Below are positions 1 to 5,063 of a DNA stretch of 5,313 nt, one piece after another. The stretch covers positions 1 through 5,313 of the forward strand of contig CAIVYV010000026.1 of the NCBI GenBank assembly GCA_903910215.1, written 5' to 3'. Position numbers and translations under genes: made by a program. Source of the stretch: an uncultured Pseudomonadota bacterium. Its GTDB lineage: Bacteria > Pseudomonadota > Gammaproteobacteria > Steroidobacterales > Steroidobacteraceae. The notes beneath the pieces were generated by a model that was not told where the DNA came from, searched no databases, and was given only the letters and a program-made list of their open reading frames with translations. Numbering within the stretch: position 1 is the stretch's first letter; each line of letters begins with the position of its first letter.

Positions 1-2
1 CC

Positions 3-134
3 GACGAGGCAGTTCTGACGAGACTTGAGCGATTGGATCGGCTCGCCAGGGCGACGATGCGACGGGCCAGCCGGTTGTGGATAATAGGGTCACTACATCG
101 GAGGTCGGTCGCATGCTTGCCAATTTCACGCTAG
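3..134 (+). CDS. possible C-terminal end of an upstream gene (partial, unidentified)
   Basis: A reading frame is open from the left edge of the window to a TAG at 132-134, about 43 codons. It reads as a basic, leucine-spaced helix (LTRLERLDRLA, then ATMRRASRLW), and G or C fills the third position in roughly 70% of the first 25 codons, as expected for coding DNA here. It would overlap the start of the M14 peptidase gene by about 22 bp. The other two forward frames hit stops within 30 bases. I do not recognise the protein. The frame could also be chance, because the minus strand is open here too (from a GTG near position 93). The stretch after about residue 25 looks less protein-like and overlaps the proposed promoter, so the call is weak. 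Confidence 0.28.
   Translation, partial: DEAVLTRLERLDRLARATMRRASRLWIIGSLHRRSVACLPISR
76..84 (-). promoter_or_regulatory. perfect DnaA-box 9-mer (TTATCCACA on the minus strand)
   Basis: The plus strand reads TGTGGATAA, the exact reverse complement of the strong DnaA box TTATCCACA. It overlaps the -10-like hexamer at 80-85 and lies 28 bp before the preferred ATG of the peptidase gene. Binding there by DnaA would be expected to compete with RNA polymerase. I saw no second box nearby, so an origin of replication is not supported. A chance 9-mer match is possible. Confidence 0.45.
80..85 (+). promoter_or_regulatory. candidate -10 element for the M14 peptidase gene
   Basis: GATAAT matches the sigma-70 -10 consensus TATAAT at five of six bases. 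It would place the transcript start near 91-93, giving a short leader of about 20 nt that contains the Shine-Dalgarno at 100-104 before the ATG at 113. No good -35 hexamer lies 16-18 bp upstream, so the promoter would be weak or activator-dependent. The arrangement is consistent but unproven. Confidence 0.4.
100..104 (+). promoter_or_regulatory. Shine-Dalgarno that decides the peptidase start
   Basis: GGAGG ends 8 nt before the ATG at 113, near-ideal strength and spacing. The longer alternative start, a GTG at 77, has no comparable site and overlaps the candidate -10 hexamer. The ATG is therefore preferred. Confidence 0.75.
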
Positions 135-2881
135 CTCGAGTGGGTGTCGTCGTCGCGGCCCTCGTGGCTGTTGCAGGGTCTCCTGAGGTGACCGCTCGCG
201 CTCCGATCGTTTTGGCCCCACAAACTTCGGACTACTGGCCGGGTGCCGATTACGACCCCGCCATTCCCTCGGTACGCAGTTTGCTCGGCTTCGAGGTGGG
301 CGCCGAGATGGCTCGAGCGGATCAGGTCAATCGGTACTTCGAAGCCTTGTCAGCGGCGGCCCCGCAGCGCATGCGCACCTTCGAGTACGGTGAGAGCTGG
401 GAAGGGCGCAAGCTCGTTTACGGTGTGATCAGCAGCGAGAAAAACATCGCGCGTCTCGATGAGATCAAGCACGCCATGGGTAAGCTCGCTGATCCGCGGC
501 GTCTTGGTCAGGGTGAAGGTGCTGCGATCATCCAGTCGATGCCTGCCGTCGTGTGGCTCTCGCACTCCGTCCACGGCAACGAACCCGGAACAACGGATGC
601 AGCGTTGCTGACCGCGTACCACCTGCTGGCGGCGCGCGGCGACACGCGTGTTGCCAAGATGCTCGAAGAAACCGTCGTGGTTATTCTGCCGCTGCAAAAT
701 CCAGACGGACGCGAGCGTTTCATCAATAGCAATCGCGCTGCTCGCGGCCTTGAGCCCGATCCGTCGCCGCTGTCCGCCGAGCGCGATGAGCCTTGGCCGG
801 GTGGTCGGATGAACCACTACGTGTTCGACATGAACCGCGACTGGTTCACCCAGACGCAACCGGAGATGCGCGCGCATGCTGGCTTGATGCTCGAGTGGAT
901 GCCCGTGGTCGTCGCGGATATTCACGAGATGGGCGCGAACCAAACCTTCTTTTTCCCGCCCGAGGCAGATCCGCTCAATCCGAATCTAACGCCGAAGCAA
1001 TTGGGCAACGTCGAGTTGATTGCGCGTAACAACGCCGCGTGGTTCGACAAGGTGGGTTTGCGCTATTTCAATCGCGAAATCTTCGATGGATTTTTTCCGG
1101 GTTACGGCAGTGGCTGGCCCAATTACCAAGGCGCGAGCGCGATGGTCTATGAGCAAGGCTCTTCGCGCGGTTTAGTGGCGCGCCGCGCCGATGGCTCGTT
1201 GTTGACGTTCTCGGAGACGGTCAAAAGTCAGTTCATCGCGTCGCTCTCGGCAGTCGAAGTGGTCGCCGATAACCGTTCACGATTTCTCACCGATTTCGCC
1301 AATTTCCGCGCCTCGGCGATTAGCGAAGGCCAGCGTGAGCCAACCAAGGCGTATGTGATTCCAGAGGCGCCGGATGCCGACATGGCGGCGCGACTCGCTG
1401 CCACCTTGGCGCGCAACGGGATCGAAGTGCGTCGCTCGGATGCGGCGTTCTCCGCTTGCGGGCGACGTTTCGAGGCAGGGAGTTACGTTGTCTCGGCGGC
1501 GCAGCCGACCAAGCGACTGATTCGTACGCTGCTCGATGAGAAGACCGAGATGAAGGCGGATTTCGTCAAACGGCAGGAAGATCGCGTTTCTAAAGGGCTG
1601 CCGGATGAGATTTACGACGTGACCGCCTGGTCATTGCCGTTGATGTTCAACGTGCCCACCGTCGCTTGCAGCAACGATCCAGTCGTGCGGGGTGAGCTGA
1701 TTTCGCGCGATTGGCAAGCGAGCGGTGTAGTGACCGGCGGCGCGAGCAACCTTGGCTATGTGATCCCCTGGGGTAATACCGCGTCGGCTCGTTTTCTGAC
1801 AGCGGCACTTCGAGCGGGCTTGCCCGTCAAGTCGTCCAACAAAGAATTCACGCTAGGTGGAGTGAAGTATCCGGCGGGATCGCTCTTCGTGGATGCCGCT
1901 CGCGCATCGGAGGATCTCGCCACCGGCATTGCTGAGATTGCAAAGCAGAGCGGGGCGCGGGTGACTGCCGTATCGGATAGCTGGGTGACCGACGGTCCGA
2001 GCCTGGGCTCGCCCAACATGCTGCACATGCCGCTGCCGCGCGTGGCGTTGGTATGGGATGAGCCGACGGAGCGTTACTCAGCTGGGCATACCCGCTTCGT
2101 GTTAGAGAGGCAGTTTGGTTATCCCGTGACCCTGATTCGCGCGCGACGCATCAGTGCTGCGAACCTCGACGGATTCGACGTGGTCGTGCTTCCGGCTGAA
2201 GGCGGCAGCTACGCGTCAACTTTCGGCAAACGCGGTGCCGAAAACCTGAAGAATTGGGTCCAGCGAGGCGGTGTGCTGATCGGTCTCGGTAGCGGCACAC
2301 GCTACCTTGCCGAGAAGGGCGTCGAGTTATTGCCCTTGAAACTGGAGAACGCCGTGGAGCCCTCGACCAAGGAGGACTCCAGCGGCAAAACGGCGTCGAC
2401 CGCCAAGTCCGATTCATCCGATGATGCGGCAGACCAGCGAGTGGCAGGCAAAGAATTGGCATCTGAGGCGGATCTAGCGAAAGCCGAACGTCCGCTGAAG
2501 GCGCCGCCGCGTCCGGTCGCGGGTATTCTGGCGCGCGCGGACGTCGAAGACGAACATTGGTTGACTGCGGGAATCACCCCTCGACTCCATGTGCTCGTCA
2601 CGGGCAACGATATCTATGCGCCGGTTCGTTTGAACGATGCAGATACCGTGGCGCGTTTCGCTGCGCCGAATGAGGTGCTCGCGTCCGGTGTGTTATGGGA
2701 AGAGAATCGACGGCAGCTTGCGTTCAAACCCTTCGTGGTCAGTAAGGAGACGGGGCGTGGAGTCGTAGTGGGTTTCACTGCCGATCCCAATTTCCGCGCC
2801 CACATGGCAGGCCTCAATCTGATTTTTCTGAATGCGATCTTCCGTGGCGCAGCGGTGACGTTCGATGCTAATAGTCGCTAG
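113..2881 (+). CDS. exported M14-family zinc carboxypeptidase-like protein with C-terminal GATase1-like domain
   Basis: Predicted secreted or periplasmic metallopeptidase of 922 aa from the ATG at 113 (934 aa from GTG 77). Residue numbers here follow the 934-aa form. The N-terminus has a signal peptide: a hydrophobic run VGVVVAALVAVAG near 22-34, with AVA|G the likely cleavage; ARA|P is less likely because proline follows. The M14 catalytic domain spans about 75-390. Zinc ligands are His166 and Glu169 (HGNE) and His283 (DIHEMG). NPDGR is at 208-212, the substrate-binding Asn-Arg pair at 253-254 (DMNRDW), and the likely catalytic Glu at 359 (MVYEQGSSRG). All expected active-site residues are present, so peptidase activity is likely; the substrate is unknown. 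A mixed alpha/beta middle region leads to a GATase1/DJ-1-like domain (about 655-925; DVVVLPAEGG at 701-710). Its nucleophile elbow reads GLGSG (736-740) without Cys. A Ser/Asp/Lys/Ala-rich insert occupies about 759-813. The gene stands alone, converging on crcB. Confidence 0.9.
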   Translation: MLANFTLARVGVVVAALVAVAGSPEVTARAPIVLAPQTSDYWPGADYDPAIPSVRSLLGFEVGAEMARADQVNRYFEALSAAAPQRMRTFEYGESWEGRKLVYGVISSEKNIARLDEIKHAMGKLADPRRLGQGEGAAIIQSMPAVVWLSHSVHGNEPGTTDAALLTAYHLLAARGDTRVAKMLEETVVVILPLQNPDGRERFINSNRAARGLEPDPSPLSAERDEPWPGGRMNHYVFDMNRDWFTQTQPEMRAHAGLMLEWMPVVVADIHEMGANQTFFFPPEADPLNPNLTPKQLGNVELIARNNAAWFDKVGLRYFNREIFDGFFPGYGSGWPNYQGASAMVYEQGSSRGLVARRADGSLLTFSETVKSQFIASLSAVEVVADNRSRFLTDFANFRASAISEGQREPTKAYVIPEAPDADMAARLAATLARNGIEVRRSDAAFSACGRRFEAGSYVVSAAQPTKRLIRTLLDEKTEMKADFVKRQEDRVSKGLPDEIYDVTAWSLPLMFNVPTVACSNDPVVRGELISRDWQASGVVTGGASNLGYVIPWGNTASARFLTAALRAGLPVKSSNKEFTLGGVKYPAGSLFVDAARASEDLATGIAEIAKQSGARVTAVSDSWVTDGPSLGSPNMLHMPLPRVALVWDEPTERYSAGHTRFVLERQFGYPVTLIRARRISAANLDGFDVVVLPAEGGSYASTFGKRGAENLKNWVQRGGVLIGLGSGTRYLAEKGVELLPLKLENAVEPSTKEDSSGKTASTAKSDSSDDAADQRVAGKELASEADLAKAERPLKAPPRPVAGILARADVEDEHWLTAGITPRLHVLVTGNDIYAPVRLNDADTVARFAAPNEVLASGVLWEENRRQLAFKPFVVSKETGRGVVVGFTADPNFRAHMAGLNLIFLNAIFRGAAVTFDANSR

Positions 2882-2913
2882 GGATCATTGAGCGCTGCTC
2901 GGCCCCATCGCGT
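2882..2913. other. short convergent gap between the peptidase gene and crcB
   Basis: The two genes end tail to tail 32 bp apart. A weak inverted pair (GCGCT at 2892-2896, AGCGC at 2917-2921) has a 20-nt loop and no T-run on either strand, so I do not call a terminator. Transcription from either side may read through into the antisense of the other gene. Confidence 0.5.
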
Positions 2914-3297
2914 TTAAGCGCCGCGCAACAACTGCCACGTTGCGAGTCCGGCGAACGTGGCGACGATCGAGCTTGCGACATGCAGCGCGATGCCGCTCGC
3001 GGCCATGCCGAAGCGGCCTTGTTGCATCAGGCCTACGATTTCTCCCGAGAACGTGGAGAAGGTGGTGAGTCCCCCGCAAAACCCGGTGATGATCAAGAGC
3101 CGCCATTCAGCTGGCAGGTCTTCTCGTTGCGCGAGCGAGGCGAGTGCTAATCCGACAACATAGCCGCCGATGATGTTAGCGGCGAGGGTGCCGGGTGGAA
3201 TATCCGGAAAGAGTCGATTGAGCCGCTCGCCGAGCTGCCAACGCAGCAAGGCACCGAGTGCGGCGCCGATCCCGACTGCTGCAACGGATGGCCACAT
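2914..3297 (-). CDS. crcB: fluoride ion channel CrcB/Fluc
   Basis: Small inner-membrane protein of the CrcB/Fluc family, which forms dual-topology dimers that let toxic fluoride out of the cell. The preferred ATG at 3297 gives 127 aa, the usual family length. Four hydrophobic segments lie at about 3-20, 34-55, 66-90 and 97-122. Family signatures are intact: GAALGALLRW near the N-terminus, GTLAANIIGG with the conserved pore Asn41, and GFCGGLTTFSTFSGE (72-86) with the phenylalanine-box residues Phe80 and Phe83. The reading frame extends upstream to a GTG at 3345 (143 aa), but those extra residues are polar and not family-like. GAGAGGA (3313-3307) sits 9 nt before the ATG at 3297 and directly abuts the other candidate ATG at 3306. 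No fluoride riboswitch fits upstream. A single copy is present, consistent with a homodimer. Confidence 0.93.
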   Translation of the reverse strand: MWPSVAAVGIGAALGALLRWQLGERLNRLFPDIPPGTLAANIIGGYVVGLALASLAQREDLPAEWRLLIITGFCGGLTTFSTFSGEIVGLMQQGRFGMAASGIALHVASSIVATFAGLATWQLLRGA

Positions 3298-3306
3298 GCT
3301 CAACAT

Positions 3307-3313
3307 TCCTCTC
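3307..3313 (-). promoter_or_regulatory. Shine-Dalgarno for crcB
   Basis: Read on the minus strand, GAGAGGA lies 9 nt before the ATG at 3297. It touches the ATG at 3306 with no spacing, so it favours the 127-aa start over the 130- and 143-aa forms. Confidence 0.55.
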
Positions 3314-3328
3314 GTGGGTGACCCGCGC

Positions 3329-3334
3329 ATCATA
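3329..3334 (-). promoter_or_regulatory. candidate -10 element for crcB
   Basis: The minus strand reads TATGAT, five of six matches to TATAAT. The transcript would begin near 3322, leaving a leader of about 25 nt with the Shine-Dalgarno at 3313-3307. That again puts the longer crcB starts upstream of the transcript. No convincing -35 hexamer is seen. Confidence 0.35.
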
Positions 3335-3342
3335 GCGTCTGT

Positions 3343-3348
3343 CACAAT
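3343..3348 (+). promoter_or_regulatory. candidate -10 element for rluF (leaderless transcript)
   Basis: CACAAT matches TATAAT at four of six positions, including the conserved second A and last T. It ends 6 nt before the GTG at 3355 and 9 nt before the ATG at 3358, so transcription would start at or next to the start codon. GTGACC at 3318-3323 is a possible -35 but is spaced 19 bp away, longer than ideal. Confidence 0.28.
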
Positions 3349-3357
3349 GCGCGCGTG

Positions 3358-4098
3358 ATGAACGAGATAGACGACCAGCCGCGCCTCTCCAAGCGCATGA
3401 GTGAATTGGGTTTATGTTCCCGCCGCGAGGCCGAGCAGTGGATCGTCAATGGCTGGGTGCGTGTCGACGGTCGTATCGTCGATGTGCTCGGCACTCGGAT
3501 TAGTCGCGAGGCCAAGATCGAAATCGATCAGCGCGCTCGAGTCCAGCAGGATGAACTCGTGACCGTCATCCTCAATAAGCCGATCGGTTACGTCTCAGGG
3601 CAGGCCGAGGATGGCTACGAACCGGCCACGGTGTTGATTCGTCCGGAGAATCGTTGGAGTGGCGATGATTCGGGCAAACGGTTCGATCTGAAACACCTGC
3701 AAGGTCTGGCGCCAGCTGGCCGACTCGATATCGATTCGACTGGGCTCATGGTCTACACGCAAGATGGCCGCATCGCCAAGCAGCTCATCGGCGGTAACGA
3801 CGTCGAAAAGGAGTACCTCGTACGCGTACAAGGGATGCTCTCTGACGAAGGCCTTGCCCGGTTACGACATGGATTGACGCTCGATGGCGTGAAACTCAAG
3901 CCGGCGCGCGTAGTTTGGCAAAACGAAGATCAACTGCGCTTCGGCTTGCGAGAAGGTCGCAAGCGACAGATTCGTCGTATGTGCGAAATCGTGGGGCTGA
4001 AGGTGGTGGGTTTGAAGCGCATCCGCACGGGGCGTGTGATGCTCGGCGCCTTGCCGGTGGGGCAGTGGCGTTATTTGCGCGCGGACGAAGGGTTTTGA
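3358..4098 (+). CDS. rluF: 23S rRNA pseudouridine synthase, RsuA/RluB/RluE/RluF family, RluF-type
   Basis: Cytoplasmic enzyme that isomerises a uridine in rRNA to pseudouridine. E. coli RluF acts on U2604 of 23S rRNA; the exact target here is inferred. Residue numbers count from the GTG at 3355 (247 aa). An S4 RNA-binding domain fills about 10-58 (LSKRMSELGLCSRREAEQWI). The catalytic domain follows, with LNKPIGYVS at 73-81, catalytic Asp125 in AGRLDIDSTGLM, EKEYLVRVQG at 151-160, and EGRKRQIRRM at 200-209. GNDVEKEYLV and the ending LPVGQWRYL resemble RluF more than RsuA, RluB or RluE as I recall them. The long basic tail of E. coli RluF is absent, and about 15 extra residues precede the catalytic loop. 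The start is GTG 3355 or ATG 3358: an in-frame TGA at 3319-3321 and no start codon between exclude anything further upstream, and the S4 domain begins at residue 11. No Shine-Dalgarno is visible. It is probably first in an operon with the next two genes. Confidence 0.88.
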   Translation: MNEIDDQPRLSKRMSELGLCSRREAEQWIVNGWVRVDGRIVDVLGTRISREAKIEIDQRARVQQDELVTVILNKPIGYVSGQAEDGYEPATVLIRPENRWSGDDSGKRFDLKHLQGLAPAGRLDIDSTGLMVYTQDGRIAKQLIGGNDVEKEYLVRVQGMLSDEGLARLRHGLTLDGVKLKPARVVWQNEDQLRFGLREGRKRQIRRMCEIVGLKVVGLKRIRTGRVMLGALPVGQWRYLRADEGF

Positions 4099-4102
4099 TT
4101 TC

Positions 4103-4108
4103 AGAGGG
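4103..4108 (+). promoter_or_regulatory. Shine-Dalgarno for the sulfurtransferase
   Basis: AGAGGG in the 18-bp gap after the rluF stop ends 8 nt before the ATG at 4117. It supports that ATG over the in-frame ATGs at codons 5 and 7. Confidence 0.6.
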
Positions 4109-4116
4109 CACCATAG

Positions 4117-5043
4117 ATGATTAAACCGATGTTGATGCAACGATTTTTTCTTTGTGGAATTGCCATGCTGAGTTCTGTCATCGGGCTCGCGCAGGCCGCC
4201 GTGTTGCCGGGTCCCTTGGTGACGCCTGAATGGCTCGCGGCCAACCCGTCGGCAGTTACGATTCTCGAGATTCGTGAAGACCCGAATGAATATGTCGCCT
4301 CGCACATCCCGGGATCGCGATTAGTTGTGGCCGGCCAGATTCGTCAAACTCGAAACATTGACGGCCGAGACATTCCCGCCATGCTGCCGGACGCGCAGGC
4401 CATCGAAACGCTGATGCGCTCGATCGGTGTGAAAGCGAAGCGTCCGCTCGTCATCGTTTCGGCCGGTCGAACCGTCGAAGATTTCGATGGCGCAGCTCGT
4501 CTTTATTGGACACTCAAATATTACGGTGCTGATGAACTGGCGATTTTGGATGGTGGTCACGCTCGGTGGGTGGCTGAGGGGCGCGTAACCGCGAGCGCGA
4601 TGCCGGAGCACGCCTTGGGTAATTGGTCGGTAGGCGAGCCGAGAGTGCACTTGCTCGCTGACACAAAGGCTGTGATGCAGGCGTCGGCGTCGGGTGTTCA
4701 GTTAGTCGATGCGCGTCCGCTCGCCTTCTTTCATGGTCTCGCCAAGCGCCCCGTTGTCGCCGCTTATGGGCGCATTCCGGGCTCGAGGGTGTTCCCAACA
4801 GAATTGCGGGCTAAGCCCGAGGGCAACGGCCAGCGCTATCTGACTACCGATGACTACCGATCCATTTTGCAGAGTCTGCAGATCTCCGAGGATCGTCCCA
4901 CCATCACCTACTGCAATACGGGGCACATGGGCGCAGGCGCTTGGTTCATTTTGTCGGAGCTCCTCGGTAATTCGCAGGTTTCGTTGTACGACGGCTCAAT
5001 GGCCGAGTGGGCGGATGGCTCACGTGCCGTTGCGCGTTATTGA
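4117..5043 (+). CDS. periplasmic tandem-rhodanese sulfurtransferase
   Basis: A 308-aa exported protein with two rhodanese domains in the thiosulfate/mercaptopyruvate sulfurtransferase arrangement, which moves sulfane sulfur through a cysteine persulfide. A signal peptide occupies residues 1-27 (hydrophobic FFLCGIAMLSSVIGLAQA, cleavage AQA|A). The N-terminal domain (about 35-160) has the fold marks EIREDPNEYVASHIPGS and LDGGHARWV, but its loop reads VSAGRTVEDFDG without Cys, so it is non-catalytic. The C-terminal domain (about 178-305) has VDARP at 197-201, GRIPGSRVFP at 218-227, the active-site loop YCNTGHMGAGAW with Cys266, and YDGSMAEW at 291-298. The donor and acceptor are unknown. The CNTGH loop matches periplasmic bacterial sulfurtransferases as I recall them, rather than the CGSGV loop of mercaptopyruvate enzymes. 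It starts 18 bp after rluF and ends 20 bp before the cupin gene, so it is probably co-transcribed. Cys13 is not in a lipobox. Confidence 0.88.
   Translation: MIKPMLMQRFFLCGIAMLSSVIGLAQAAVLPGPLVTPEWLAANPSAVTILEIREDPNEYVASHIPGSRLVVAGQIRQTRNIDGRDIPAMLPDAQAIETLMRSIGVKAKRPLVIVSAGRTVEDFDGAARLYWTLKYYGADELAILDGGHARWVAEGRVTASAMPEHALGNWSVGEPRVHLLADTKAVMQASASGVQLVDARPLAFFHGLAKRPVVAAYGRIPGSRVFPTELRAKPEGNGQRYLTTDDYRSILQSLQISEDRPTITYCNTGHMGAGAWFILSELLGNSQVSLYDGSMAEWADGSRAVARY
4841..4860 (+). repeat. perfect tandem duplication of a 10-bp unit inside the sulfurtransferase gene
   Basis: TGACTACCGA occurs twice in direct succession and encodes part of YLTTDDYRS (residues 241-249) before the active-site strand. 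Ten bases is not a multiple of three, so gain or loss of one unit would shift the frame. The reading frame is intact here and the peptide fits a rhodanese helix start, so it is probably a harmless coincidence of codons. Confidence 0.7.
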
Positions 5044-5051
5044 GTCTTTAC

Positions 5052-5055
5052 GGAG
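5052..5055 (+). promoter_or_regulatory. Shine-Dalgarno for the cupin gene
   Basis: GGAG ends 8 nt before the ATG at 5064. The second in-frame ATG, at 5070, would be 14 nt away, so 5064 is preferred. Confidence 0.55.
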
Positions 5056-5063
5056 TTGCGCGC

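Larger units (their letters stand above)
3324..3353. repeat. 7-bp inverted repeat across the crcB/rluF divergent region
   Basis: CGCGCAT (3324-3330) and ATGCGCG (3347-3353) are perfect inverted copies separated by 16 bp, with about 23 bp between centres, roughly two helical turns. The arms overlap the candidate -10 hexamers of both divergent genes. This geometry would suit a dimeric regulator, but the arms are short and GC-rich, so chance is a real alternative. Confidence 0.35.

Noticed and set aside
60..112. Origin of replication suggested by the DnaA box
   Set aside because: Only one box, no AT-rich unwinding region, and no dnaA, dnaN, gidA or parAB neighbours.
350..943. Long minus-strand open frame (197 codons) opposite the peptidase gene
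   Set aside because: It lies wholly opposite the conserved M14 catalytic domain, its translation is rich in Arg and His with no recognisable motif, and long antisense frames are common in GC-rich genes.
2892..2921. Possible terminator hairpin between the peptidase gene and crcB (GCGCT ... AGCGC)
   Set aside because: Only five paired bases across a 20-nt loop and no T-run on either strand.
2885..3106. Second minus-strand frame overlapping crcB
   Set aside because: A shifted-frame shadow of crcB: Arg/His-rich and without membrane segments, whereas the crcB frame holds all the family motifs.
4117..4200. Sulfurtransferase as a lipoprotein through Cys13
   Set aside because: The residues before Cys13 (FFL) do not form a lipobox, and the hydrophobic core continues past the Cys to a normal AQA|A cleavage site.
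3862..4305. Minus-strand open frame (147 codons) across the rluF/sulfurtransferase junction
   Set aside because: It is antisense to two well-supported genes, has a low-complexity His/Arg-rich translation and shows no family features.
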